A stretch of DNA of 64,000 nt from Leucocoprinus leucothites (GCA_013368445.1 JAACJO010000005.1:1302001-1366000), one strand, 5' to 3'; counted from the stretch's first letter, positions 21,300-33,409 are shown. Numbers and translations: made by a program. Notes: generated by a model from the sequence alone, not told the origin.

Positions 21300-24200
21300 A
21301 TGCTCAGGCATCCCCAGGTATATTCTTCTCAAAATCGTTCATATTTGTTACTTCTTAACGCGCTTTAGCAGATGCTGGGCTTGCTGCGTGGCGCTGCGCG
21401 TCCAGCAGTCGGATGGCCTTTGAAATCCACTTCCCTGACCCCAGCTTGCCAGTTTTCCACCGTTCGGCCTTTTCAACCTAGACATACGAGTTTTGTGTGG
21501 TCGCAACGTCCTTTTCAGCGTTTTTCGGTGCCTTCCAGCTCACGATATTTGAGCCTTGGTTCAATATTCTCTCGTAAACCCACTCCTTCACCAACTCCGC
21601 TTGTCGTGGCACACATAACTCGCCTTGAAGCCGAGGCTAACGTCCATCCCCATGATGTAGAAAAGCAACTTGCCCTTTTCCACGCGCTCTTAGAGACAAA
21701 GCTCAAGACGTCGTTTGAGTTGATCGTTAATCGTTGGGAGCGGATGTGTGAATTTGTATGTCCAAGGAATTTATACCACAATGACCAAGTTCACTTACCT
21801 GTTCTGGTTTTAGGACCCTTCATCACCACTGCTCCATTCGCAAGAAGCGTTCAAAATATATTTGAGCTGCCTAGTGCAGACTAACCAGCAGACGGCCATT
21901 AACGCCGCAGTGCGGAGACGAGATAGTTTGCTGGCCGCTCATCCTCTTACGACTAGCGGGTCTGCTGTGAATGCAAATGCTGTCACTGAAGTGTCCGGAG
22001 AAGCCGCCACTGTACCCGCCCCTGAGCCAGCTGTACCTTCATCGACAGAATCCACACCCTCAGCCGAACCCTCAGCCCCTGCACCATCGGAAGCACCCAA
22101 ACAAGCTGTTTCCCCTAGTCAGGAGATTGCTCAATCTGTACTGTCTGGTCAACCGGCGGCATCTGTGGCCAGTGGTGCCGTCAATGCCTCGCAATTTGCC
22201 AAGCTCAAAGGTTCATTCTCGGGTCCGGAAGGCTCAACGGAGAACCCAATCCAGGTTTCTATTGTTGAACGTTTGTTACATTTCTTATGTATTAGTGGAG
22301 TGATATCTGATCCTATTTGTGCCACCAGGCAAAGGCGCCTGGGTTCCACGTCTCGTTCGGTTCATCGCTCTGGTTCTTGTCAGCTCATTTTGTGAGTTGT
22401 ATCACGATTTTACCCGGCAAGCCAACAAACTGACTAATTACTGCATACTAGTCTTCCTTGTCATTCTATCTGTCTTCTTTGAGAACACAGGGTTTATGAA
22501 AGCTGGGCCTCGTCAAAGTGAGTTCGAACCTGCAGAAGGCAAGACCGTCAAATTCAGCGATGTTCACGGGGTGGACGAGGCAAAGGATGTATGTCACATC
22601 AATCCAAGGGATTTCAGCCATGCAAATTAACATAATCCGTGGACAGGAACTGCAAGATGTTGTTGCCTTTTTGAAGGATCCCACTGCATTTGCATCCCTT
22701 GGCGGTAAGCTTCCAAAGGGTGTATTGCTTACAGGGCAAGTACGACTCAAATCCGGTATCGTTTTCACCAATTAATTACCATATCATGCTCAGACCTCCC
22801 GGTACTGGTAAAACGATGCTTGCTAGGGCTGTAGCCGGGGAAGCTGGCGTTCCATTCTTCTTCGCCTCAGGGTAGGTTTGAATCCCAGCAATGTCGGCAC
22901 GCTGACCTAATGACTTTCAGGTCCGATTTTGAGGAAATGTTTGTTGGTGTGGGTGCCAAGAGGGTTCGCGAGCTCTTCGCGGCTGCTCGCAAAAAGGAAC
23001 CGGCGATCATCTTTATCGATGAACTGGACGCCGTTGGGGGAAAGAGAAGCAGTAGGGACCAACAGTACATGAAACAAACACTCAACCAACTCCTTGTTGA
23101 GATGGACGGGTTCCAGCCAAACGAGAGTATTATTGTGATTGCTGCGACCAACTTCCCGGAATCACTCGATCAGTAAGAATTCGTCTGGGCATCGTTTCCG
23201 AGCAAGCTAACTTTGTTATAATAGAGCATTAGTGCGACCGGGTCGGTTTGATAGAATTGTTGCTGTGCCACTTCCTGACATTAGAGGCCGTGTTCAAATT
23301 CTCCGGCACCACATGCGCGGAGTCACAACTAGCCAAAGTTTGGCATTCATTCCGTGATTTAGGCATCGACTCACTCACAACTTTCCAGACGTCGATCCCC
23401 AGATTATCGCAAGAGGAACACCAGGATTTTCGGGGGCTGATCTGGCGAACATGGTGAAGTAAGGGAAAACGATGATTGGATGGAATTTTGAATCTGATTT
23501 GCTAACCCGATAAAAGTCTTGCTGCGATCCAGGCTTCCAAGGAGCATGCAAAAGAAGTGGAGTTGGAACACTTTGAGTGGGCTAAGGCAAGTCCGGTAAA
23601 GGCCGACCGACAGAATGGGTCATTTACTTTGTATCCTATATAGGATCGGATTATCATGGGAGCAGAGCGAAAGAGTCAATTCATCGATCAGAAGAACAAG
23701 CTAGCCACCGCGTATCATGAGGTTGGGTTCCAGATTATATTACTGCGTGCGCTACTTACTTTCCAAAAACACCAGGGTGGACACGCTCTGGTCGCCTTGT
23801 ACACCGATGGAGCTATGCCATTGCATAAGGTCACTTGCGTCCCTCGTGGTCATGCCCTGGGTTATGTACGTATCTGTTTGGATATCTGATGCTGCTGGGA
23901 TGCCTTTGACAGAAGACGCTTTCCAGACTTCTCAACTTCCTGAGAATGACCGCACGTCTATCAGCTATAAGGAGTACTTGGCTGACATTGATGTTGCAAT
24001 GGGTGGCCGGGTAGCCGAGGAACTTAGTGCGTTATAAGAATTCTGTCCAAGACCCTTTGACAAATTATTCCTTCCAGTCTATGGGCGTGACAATGTGACA
24101 AGTGGTGCGAGTTCGGACATTCGGGCTGCGACTCGGACTGCTACAGCAATGGTAAAAGTATGTGTAACCCCTTAGCACTACAGATATGCAGGAATTGACG

Positions 24201-24672
24201 TTCGTCTTGCCAGCAATGGGGCTTTTCCAAGCTTGGTCCCGTGTTCTATGACAACAGAGACGATAGCATCAGCCAAAAGCGCCAAGAAGAGATAGAAGAC
24301 GAGATTACATTGTAAGCAACATTAACTCCTATCTGCAAGTGCCGATTTGACGATTACATGTGTTTTCTAAGGCTGGTCCGAGGAGGCGAAAGCCGGGCAG
24401 CAGTTATTCTAGAGTCAAAGCTAGACGAACTTCATCGGGTAGGTGTATATTTACTCCTGTGCAAAAAAGAAACAATCCCCTTAGAATCATTTTCCCATCA
24501 GCTGGCAAACGCTTTGGTTGAGTACGAGACCCTAAATGCGGACGAAGTACGCAATGTCATCAAAGGTGAACCAATACGCAAGCTTTCAGAGGTCTTGGAA
24601 GAAGACATGTCTAGAGCGAACGCACCTATCGAGCCTCCTGCTACTAATTCGACAGGACCTGCAAGTTCATGA
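21300..24672 (+). CDS. YME1: Mitochondrial i-AAA protease
   Basis: ATP-dependent zinc metalloprotease of the inner membrane, catalytic side in the intermembrane space; degrades and folds membrane proteins. Eighteen exons give 805 residues. The N-terminus is Arg-rich and acid-free ([20 protein letters not shown]). A start at 21372 is possible if the first intron (21318-21368) belongs to the leader. One membrane segment ([20 protein letters not shown]) precedes [16 protein letters not shown] module: Walker A GPPGTGKT, Walker [13 protein letters not shown], second region [15 protein letters not shown]. Protease: [10 protein letters not shown] (HEXXH, split by intron 23722-23775), third zinc ligand near [15 protein letters not shown]. 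Two introns begin with GC: 22736-22793, inside the Walker A codons, and 23587-23643, just before [11 protein letters not shown]. Other introns start at 21756, 22271, 22392, 22589, 22872, 23173, 23338, 23459, 23866, 24027, 24158, 24312, 24439. All active-site residues are present. Confidence 0.94.
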
Positions 24673-26477
24673 TTTAGATTTGAGTCCAATGTCCACCATA
24701 GATTAATTGCACCTAACATCACCTAATTATCGGTTAACCAACGGACGCCCACTTTTAATGTAATAAGCTCCTTCTCTGCTCACATGAACTCCAGAACAAC
24801 CTCCGTTCCGCATTTGTGAATGAACCCTGAAGAAGCCATGTTGCAAACACTAGTCTATCCCTGGTGCATACTTTCAAGTGAGTGGTAGAATTGAGACGGA
24901 TTGAATGAATGAGCGATAATATTAGCGGGTACTGGTGGAGACATCCGTTGTCCTCGATCTCAGTACGTCACATCGCGTCATATGTGACCAGAAAATCCGA
25001 GCCTTCGGCCACATGGACAGTCCCATCTGGAGTCTATCGTTTTTCAGAACTTGCATCGGGGGATGAATATCGTGGAACATCTGTCTGTGTTGGAAGAATC
25101 TGTCGTTTATCAGCTTGCATGGGAAACCAAATCTCACCAGATTAGGCAGAACAGAACTATGACGATTGTGTACTCATTTTCACTCACAGTAGATTCCCTG
25201 CTTCCTCTTGAGTTCTCTGCGCGAAGGAAAGTAATAAGAACCTAGGCCGAGGTACTCTATATGTTGATGCCGAACTCCAAAGACAGTGACACGGTCGAAT
25301 TCCGTTCTAGGGGTGGTCTTTTCTGATGTTCGACTTCGGGCGGCGTTCTGGCCGCGCTTAACACTGGACCTACTGGAAGAATCCTAGAAGCACTCCAATC
25401 TTGAGGGTGTACTTTTAATAACTGATGACACACAAAGAAACCTCCCTTCATGCCTGTAGCTGGGGCGATACTCTGGCAGTTAGTGGCGTGGGATTAGCAA
25501 CAATTTTTTCATATCGAGGGTATTGACCCACTACTACAAATTGAAGAATGCCACGGGTCATGCGAATATGTTGATCTCGATGAAGGCGTTCCTTGAGTTA
25601 GAAAGGCTGGGACGGGAGGTATACCAGATTACGACACAGGGCGCCGACGTGAGAGGAAATACTCCAACTTGCATGAACCACGATTCGGCGAGAAAAGCGT
25701 AGGCGAGATGGAACCACCAGACCAAAATATGTATACTGGGTATGATGCGGCGCCAGAAGATGCGAGGCACCTTGCCACTCTTTACCCACTGGCGACTAAA
25801 TCGCGGGCTAATGAAGAACACAGCAGCTGACCAAATTCAGAACACCTCTGATCCTGGCTAAGGAGGGAAGGCCCGTTATGGGATGATCATTCATAAAATG
25901 TGCCTGTTCTGGCAGTGTTCTGGCGCGACCTTACGGATTAAGTCGAGACAGCATCTGATTTGAAATCTTGGTCATCTTGATCCAAATCAAAGGATCTGTT
26001 GTTGACCTGTGAACTAGTCGTCCGGGGATGAATCGGGGTTTCGACCCAACGCGGTTCGACATTCCGCCTTCTTCAGTCCACGGCAATGCCATAAGTTGCT
26101 ACTCAGGGAACCCCAGACTCCCACATTCCCGATTCCAATCTGCCGGCTGGTAAAGGATGCACAGACTAACAAATACAGGACGGCCCGCAGATGCTTAAAA
26201 ACCGAGCGTCAACCGAAACAGGTTTTCTGTAAGCCCCAGGATTTAAACAGTGCGTTCTACACTTTCCACTACTCGTTCTTACACTCAAACGCATCTATCT
26301 TGTCGTTTTATAAAGTCTCTGATCATCTGTACAACGGACATCTGGACAGATCGCGGCCGTAAATCCACGATATACGTTTAGACTTTACCCCTCGCCTACC
26401 TCCGCCGACAGCTTTGTGAGGCAATTTACTTCTCCACTTCCGCGAATGATGCTCATTCGGATTTAGGCACGCCTAAT
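24673..26477. other. 1.8-kb stretch without a supported gene
   Basis: Between Yme1 and the small Cys-rich gene. No frame longer than about 90 codons and none with a familiar motif on either strand; I found no terminal repeats or transposase motif. It contains scattered stops in all frames and average base composition. A non-coding or heavily decayed element would look like this. Confidence 0.4.
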
Positions 26478-26763
26478 ATGTGTCATCGGGAGCTCTACCT
26501 CGAAAAGTTCACCTGCAAACACTCTCGATTCCAGTATGAAAAGACAATCGACTGCGAGAGGAAAGACTGTTATTTGAGCGCCTTTCACTCCAGAGATTGT
26601 GGCAGCCTATGTAAATGCCAGCGATACCAAAACAATCCCATTAGGCATTACAATGATGTATGTGAATTACTTTCAACTATCGTTCTAGTGGTCTAAATTG
26701 TAAAACCATTTGTAGCTACCGTACGCGTGCCCTAGGTGTCCACCTGGCACTGTCGCTGTTTAA
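26478..26763 (+). CDS. Small cysteine-rich protein
   Basis: Exons 26478-26657 and 26716-26763, 58-nt GT-AG intron, 75 residues. The sequence opens MCHRELYLEKFTCKHSRF and has spaced Cys/His residues (TIDCERKDCYLSAFHSRDC, then SLCKCQRYQ) and, after the intron, LPYACPRCPPGTV. Ten cysteines plus histidines in 75 residues suggest zinc binding or disulphides. I know similar short proteins with an opening CxxxxxxxxxCxH and closing CPxC pair from basidiomycete genomes; they are uncharacterised. There is no signal peptide, so secretion by the usual route is not predicted. It ends 48 bp from the stop of the convergent Rad3/XPD gene. The splice join restores the CPRC pair and a stop, which supports the model. 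Confidence 0.68.
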
Positions 26764-26811
26764 GAGGACATGTCACTTGCACCTCAGCCGACCACCATTT
26801 GTCTAGCTACG

Positions 26812-29800
26812 CTATTCCACGTCTAGATCCATGAACGCTTGGTCATCCAATCCCCCATCATCATACCTGTCTTCATCGTCATTATTCCCGCCTGCCTGCT
26901 CTTGTTCTAATGCGATCGCTTTCTGTTTAGCTTGTGCCTTTTCTATATCTTCTAGTGTCCATAGTGATACCCCTGTTTGATTTTCATTGGGATTTTGTGA
27001 TATAGTGCGCATGAATAATTTGGACAGTGTTATAGCCATGTCTGTAGAAAGATTGGATGCGGTTTCGGTGATGTACTGATTTATCCATCGGGGAAGCTTG
27101 GCCCGCTTGTCAGCCCGGGCGAATCGCTGAAAGCAATTTGTCAGGGAGTGGGTAAGGAGAATTGCGTGCTCCTAACCTTGTCTGCGAATACCATCAGTCC
27201 CCAGTCCGTCTTTCCCCGTAAAACACGTCCAACACACTGTGCGGCATTTCGCATGGCGTCGAACCCCAAGAATTCAGACTCTCGTATCCGATATGCATCG
27301 CGAAGGTACTCTAGACGTGCCTTCAGTATTCGGCTTTCTGTGTATTGGTAGGGAACACTAAAAAGAGGGGTTAGGGTGGCAGCCAAGACAAGGGATGGAT
27401 AAGGAAAGTAAGGTATGTACCCAAACATAATTACGGCTCGGCCATAGTTGTGGTCAAAATCGATGCCCTCGGAGACCTTGCCTCGAGCTACGGAGAGTAA
27501 GACCGCGCCGCGGCCATTATCACAAGCCTGATTTGGAAGGGTTATGCGCGAGGTTACGACAAAAAGAGGATCCGCTTACTCGTCGATAATTCTCTAGGGC
27601 AATACTCGTCTCGTTGGCGTCGGGAGTTTCCACAAAGATGAGTTTGTTTTTCCATACTTCATTGAGAATACCCTGACCAATTTATTCGCACACAAGGTTC
27701 TCTGCTCGTCGTAGGTGCTTACCATGTCATTCCACGCGGCGACGATGGATTCCATATACAAATAGCTTGGAAAAAAGGCGACTATCCCATCGGGAACAAT
27801 CTTACTGTATTCAACGAGAATGCTTCCGAAGTTACGGACGACAGCGGGGTCATTCCTGACTTCGAACCGCGAGCTGATGGCTACCTGGTCACTTCCGCGG
27901 GTGATAACCTATGTCACGCTTAAGCGTCGAAATTGCTGGTCAGGGAGAGGTTACCAACCAATGGCAAAAATGCATTTCTTGTCAATGTCATTGGATACGT
28001 CTCTTGGACAACGGGTGTGAACTGGAGCATTTTTGGATACATGTCCAGTGGAGAGATGGTCCCAGAAGTGATGACAACGCTACTGAAGCGCTCAAAAACC
28101 GGTTTAATAGCGAGTGAAGGATCGAGACACCTGTTTTTTTGTGTAGTGTTTAGCTATTCCACGATCATCGAACAGAACTATGAATAAACACACGTAAAAT
28201 GGAAAATCGGATTGGGAACCGTTGCGGTATCAGTTTCGAAGGGTTCTAGAATGAGCAAGAACCCTATGTGCAGGTTAGTCTACTGTTGAGAAAATAGTTC
28301 TTGAAATTACCCTTCTCGTAAGTGGAGACCAAAGTAGCGAAACTCGCAACTTTCTGTAAACTCGAATGCTCATCAAGTCGACTAAGTTCCAGCGTTCGGA
28401 TCAAGGATTGAAGTCGCTCGGCGCAGAAACTGCTAGAAGTTTCAGTGGGCGGGAAAAAGCCGAGGTACCACTCCCAGCGTACCGCAGGGGCCGTCGCTCA
28501 ATGTAGGTGATATCTTTCAGATGTTGTAGGAAGGAGAGTGGTGTTTCTGCCACCACGTGTAAAACCCTCATACGCGTCTATTTAGAGAGTTATGTACCGT
28601 GTATCATGACCTCAAACAACCAGACATACCTTCAAGTACTCAACAAATCGTTTGAGAAAAGCGACAAAGTGTTCAGCTTTTCGGATATTTCCAGGGATAG
28701 CTTCTTTCAAAATGTCTTCCGGAAGCGCTTGTTTGGGCTTCGTGAGCCTTTTTGAGTAGAGTCACGCGCTACGAGAAACATTACCAGGATTGGCCATAAA
28801 ACCGTCCGTGTCGGTATCATCTGCTTCTTGTAGCCCTTCCACGAGTTTAGCATACTCATCTTGCAGCTTAGCCGCATCTGTCGTCTTGATCCTAAAAGGA
28901 AAGGATCAGCAAGCGAGCCTGAAAGAAGGAGTAAGAGTCGAGATGCTAACTCTTCAATCTTTTCTCCAAGCTTCGTGATGCTTCTCGCCGCTGAGTCAAG
29001 CATGGGGCGAGTTAAATCGATACTCAGAGATTCAATACAGACGTTATCTGGTCGAGATTTGTCAGACGGCACAAGAATAGCAAGACACGGGAAAAAGAAC
29101 CGATGTTGTGAGCTTCATCAAAGACAACAATAGAGTCTTTCGACATTTCCTTCGACACCTGCTCAGCGACCTTGGGGTCAAGCAGATAATGGAAAGAGTA
29201 GATAATCACGTCCACAAACGCCATCTGAAGCAAACCAATCTGAGCCGGGTCACAAGTAAGGGTTCGGTTGCAGTACCACTTACCATGCGTCGCACTGCGA
29301 AGTATGGGCAAATGCCCTTGTCCTTGCCGTACTCCAAAACATCGGCAAGAGTCCAGATACCAGGAGGTAGAAGGCTTCCTGGTTCAAGCTTCCCAAGATT
29401 CTGGATTTTTTTTACCAGTTATGATTCATCTACACACAGCAAAGCTTAAAAGAGATGCATACTTCATGCCAATCACACAGCTCAACAGAACCAGGATCTG
29501 CTCTTCCCTTCTCGCACACAGCAGAGTTGGTCAAATCCCGACATCGGGCATCGACAACCTTTCCTTTCTTCTCCTTCGACACCTGATATTATCGCTCAGC
29601 CAGTCAATAGAGATCAACCAAAGATAGACTGAGGGAATGCACCTCTGGATTTATGCATAAATTCTTTCGGCTCGTTAGTCCAAGTCCCATGTATTGGCGT
29701 TCCCTGGCTTTCTCCTCCTCGGTCTCTGCGCAAGATTCTCGATATTTCATAAGCCGCTTCAGCTCCGTCAGTGCCTTCTCAATCTCCGGTACCGTTCGGG

Positions 29801-30227
29801 AGCAGTAGATGAGTTTGCGTTTGGTGGGGTAAAACTTGGTCGCGGTTATGATTGGAGTGAGCCAGGGTGACGGGGAGAACTTGCCTGTTGATATGATACA
29901 ATAAGGGAAAGTAGTGACACAGTTTTTCCTGTTCCAGAAGGCATTTCCAGCACGCAGTGTCCCTATAGCCAAGTGAATACTCAGCGTTTCGGTGCATTGG
30001 GTCAGAGGGTTCATACAGTAGCATCGAGAGTTCTTTTCAGGTCGCACATATAAGCATATTGTTCTGTTATGGTTCAAGCCAGTTTCTGCGGGGCACGGAG
30101 AAAAAGCTACCTGGATAGATGCGGTCATAAGGGAAAATTATCTAGGAATGCGGTGCGATACGGTGAGCATCTCAGCCTTCAATAGACCACCCTTACTTAC
30201 AGGAAGGTTATCAATGAAGAATTTCAT
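26812..30227 (-). CDS. RAD3: Rad3/XPD DNA helicase of TFIIH
   Basis: 5'-3' DNA helicase, a TFIIH subunit for nucleotide excision repair and transcription initiation. I count 20 exons on the minus strand. Order of motifs: [20 protein letters not shown], helicase [15 protein letters not shown], Ia [19 protein letters not shown], four Fe-S cysteines (in [34 protein letters not shown]), DEAH box [11 protein letters not shown], the Arch (IERRPL), [47 protein letters not shown] and the final [19 protein letters not shown]. The C-terminus is acidic. All helicase motifs and iron-sulphur ligands are intact. The intron at complement(29835..29884) starts GCAAGT, a GC-AG intron; only this keeps SYQQ joined to FYPTKRK. 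The start ATG is at 30227. Confidence 0.94.
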
Positions 30228-30737
30228 ATCAGGGAGCTTGCAATGTCCGGGGCCACTCAAAGTTCGCGTGTAGGTACCCAAAGACTATAGTCACAGTAGA
30301 AATAAGCGACAAGGCTCGGAAGTAGGCGATTTGACGCGTTACGGTTCCGTTAACAGGATGAAGTCACGCATCTGGGCATTGACGTCACATGCTCGAAGCG
30401 TGGGTACACATGCATCTTTTTGGAAACTCTTATATGTCCAATAAATACTGCCGACTCAAAACGTTGAGAAAATAAATGTCCATGTAGCAACTACGTTAAG
30501 TCCTTCAGCTCAGATCATTATTATGTACATCGTTTCAGCGTCACCAACATCAACTCATCAACTCTGAAGCACTAACATCAGCTCGTCAACTCTGAAGCAT
30601 CACTAACAACATCACCGTCATCATCATCAGCATCATCATGCAAATCCGTGAGAAAGCAGAAAGTGGAGTTCGTCTATCCTTAGGTGTTAGGCAGGAAATT
30701 TTGCCCGACAGATTGAATAGTGGCAGCAAGAGACCTG
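30228..30737. other. Intergenic spacer with short repeats
   Basis: Lies between the start of the Rad3/XPD gene and the stop of the GH5 gene, both on the minus strand, so it holds the Rad3 promoter and the GH5 3' UTR. It contains a 28-bp direct duplication and a CAT-rich tract, described separately. No coding frame is supported. Confidence 0.5.
30546..30601. repeat. 28-bp tandem duplication (two imperfect copies)
   Basis: Copies at 30546-30573 and 30574-30601 differ at four positions; both contain the core TCAACTCTGAAGCA. A CAT-trinucleotide-rich tract follows at about 30613-30639. Two copies only, no spacers, so this is a local duplication, not a CRISPR array. Confidence 0.7.
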
Positions 30738-33052
30738 TTACACAAGGGTCAGAACATACGGGGTCGAAGCAGCACGCCCAACAACATACCCAACATCATT
30801 GGTTCCATAACCGTCATTGGGTGAGGTGCCAGTTTGGGTGTTGACTGGAGTGGTCGGCGTTTGACCGTCCACCGGTGATGTCGGTGAATTGATAACGGTT
30901 CCGGGTTGAACTGTGAGGCCCGGTTGCGTCCACTATTTTGGAGAGTAAGTAGCTGAAAAATCAGTTCTCGGTGATAGAGACTAACTTGGTATTGAATCAT
31001 GCCCTGGATGCCATTAATTACACCAGCTTTATGAAACAGCCACTATCAGCGACTGAACTTCCAACATGCGTTTCTACGTACCGTTGAGCCACTGGTTCAA
31101 TGCGTCTGACGCTTGTGCATTTGTGGCAAATGGCTGTTGACCAGGGGTTGTACCAGCTGACGGATCCTGTGTGATGGATCTGGGGGAGAATTGTAACAAA
31201 GACTTACTGTTTGCATCAGAAGCGAATGGCGCAACTGTCGTGTTGAAAGGCACGAAATCTGGAGCATTTTCTTGGGTGACAATGCCTATGCCAGACAAAG
31301 TGACTGGCTTTCCGAATCTGAACAGAATTGAGACTTTAGAGGTAATGACTCAGATCAATACTTACACACGGCCGACTTCGGCATGTTGTCTGATCCAATC
31401 TAGACCTTGATTCACAGTATTGTTGAAGGGTGGCAGGTTGGGGTCATTTGGTCCATAGCTGTTTTGGTCAGGGAACAGCATAATGCTACTCATATCAATA
31501 TCGGGGATATTAATGATGTCCTCGCTGTCAACGCCAAAACTGCCATTATCGGCGGTCGATCCTGGGTCCAGTTGCCGACGAGTCGCTGAGGCAGAAATCA
31601 GCGATGTCGAGAAGACGTTGAAAGTCGGCAGCTTACGAGTTGATACCCAACGTCCACGGATTCTAATACCACCCTCTCCGGTAGATCTCTTGGCTGCTGC
31701 TCGCGACTTCTTGAAGGCTTCCTTGCGTTCCCTCATAAGTCGTTCTCTAGTCAAAGGCACAGCATTTCTGCGTCGGGATCCGGGGGCAGGAGAAACAACG
31801 GGAGGGGGGGCCGTTTGAAGGGGGAACAGTTTCGGGCAGCCCACACACCTGAATCCTTGATGTCTACATAAACCAGAAAGTTAGCAGAGGGCCTTCGGTG
31901 CATAAGCGAACTGACCCAGTTGAAACAATATGATTGGGGTCTATGCTCTTAACGTGCTGTGCGATGTCGGCGTGCCAGCGAGTTACATTCTGGGGGACAC
32001 AGCCGGGGGAAGCTGACACGGACGAATTACATCTACTCAAGAGCTCAGTAAAGGAAATTCAGCTGTGCTTGGGGCTATTCAACACACCTGGGATCGTTGG
32101 CAAGCTCCCTAATAAACAAATCATCAGTATATTATACAAAGAAGTGAGGATGGGCGGACATACCAAGAGAGCACATTGGGATGATCACGATATCGTGTGA
32201 CAATCTGACTGGTGTAATTCTTGAAGGCACTGACCAGAGTCTGGTTGGTATAGAATTGATCGTGCTCCTGGGGGCCACCAAATTGTCGGACATATAGGTC
32301 CATCCCACCTACAGAGTTTCTCAGAAAATGACTTTTAGTTGAGACTGGTACTCTTACCGTAGTCGTTGCTCAGCGTGCCCCTGGGACGGGTATTGTTGGC
32401 ACCAGCGGGTACGTCGCGCTTCCCAAAGCGGAAAACGCTGAGAGGATCGGTGATATTAACAGTATCGGTCGGATGAGGGTTCCAATTGTTCGTGAGAGAA
32501 AGAAGAACGTAAACGCCGTGTTTCTGGGCAAGTTCCATAACCCTGTCGAGCTTCTGAAGCCCATTGGTGCCATTGTTTATGGTAAGTGTTCCGTTCTGAA
32601 TCAACTGGAACCAAGTGCCATTCTCCGGAATTTGATCAACATCTGTCGTGAGAATTTCCATGAACCTCGGGAAATGATGGGGAGCTGATAAAGGCAAATG
32701 AACACGCACCATTAAACGCCCATGTCCGCACTACATTGAATCCGGCTTGGGAGATGTTGCCCAAAGTGAAATCGATGTCCTCATCGGTGTTCAATGAAGA
32801 CAGCCAGTATGCGGTGGTACCAAGGAACTTGAATTCACTGGTCCAAAGTCAGAGTGATGCGGTGGCGAGTTGGATGAATCCTCACCTTCCGTTCACCATC
32901 AACTTCTCTCCTACTTGCGTGACGAAATTGTCCTTTGTAACATTGGTGTCGCGTTGAGCGAGGTTCGTCGTCGTCGTTCTCGTTACTGAGTGGGCAAAGG
33001 CAGTGATGGAGAAGAGAGAGAGCAAGATGAGCCTGTACGGGAGGGCGAGCAT
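30738..33052 (-). CDS. GH5-like secreted protein (mannanase-type) with altered active site
   Basis: Glycoside hydrolase family 5, closest in layout to fungal endo-1,4-beta-mannanases. About 11 exons. Signal peptide MLALPYRLILLSLFSITAFA. Fold landmarks: FLGTTAYWLSSLNTDEDIDF, GFNVVRTWAFND, MELAQKHGVYVLLSLTNNW, VTRYRDHPNVLSWELANDPR, HVKSIDPNHIVSTGHQGF, FPDQNSYGPNDPN. The acid/base motif normally reads NEP; here it is AsnAspPro (Asp codon at complement 32093-32095, in a separate 21-nt exon). The nucleophile strand, usually KPVxLEE(F/Y)G, reads GKPVTLSGIGIVTQ (about 31281-31300), with no Glu. Between them is an unusual basic insert (SRRRNAVPLTRERLMRERK... to GGIRIRGRWVS). The start at 33052 is the first real ATG; a longer frame begins with TTG. 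Either a non-catalytic binding protein or a divergent enzyme. The stop at 30738 follows a Thr/Pro-rich tail. Confidence 0.82.
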
Positions 33053-33409
33053 GATGCCCTTGAGGGAAGCCGAAGGGAAGACCAAGGAGGAGAAGCGATG
33101 CTTTTAAATGGCTGAAGAACGGCGTCTTCTGGGCCGCGATGTGTGACATTTAGAATTCGGGTAACATAGCCATATTCGCCGTGGAATCGAGGGCAGCAAT
33201 TGGGCGCGGCGGGAGCGTGGTGAGGAAATGAACATCGCACACCAAACATAGCTCTGTGATGCAGGGTTGGGCTTCTTTGACAGATTGCCGCGCACAAGCG
33301 CTTCTCTCTCAATACGGAATTGTAGTGATCCTTGTCACACTGAGCGTCATCTCGTGACCACCTCGCCGCCCGCACTCCCCAGCCACAACGCTCTCAATCA
33401 TATTTCCTC
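33053..33409. promoter_or_regulatory. Divergent spacer of the GH5-like and Mgr3-like genes
   Basis: 357 bp between two divergent start codons (33052 minus, 33410 plus). Both promoters are expected here. No TATA box or other element is assigned. Confidence 0.4.

Noticed and set aside
21185..21317. Upstream ATG as the start of Yme1
   Set aside because: It is out of frame with the Yme1 exons after the first intron; at most an upstream reading frame, and only 30 bp from the divergent gene.
30546..30601. CRISPR-like repeat
   Set aside because: Only two adjacent copies, no spacers, eukaryotic context.
33053..33085. Longer N-terminus for the GH5-like protein
   Set aside because: Starts with TTG; the ATG at 33052 gives a clean signal peptide.
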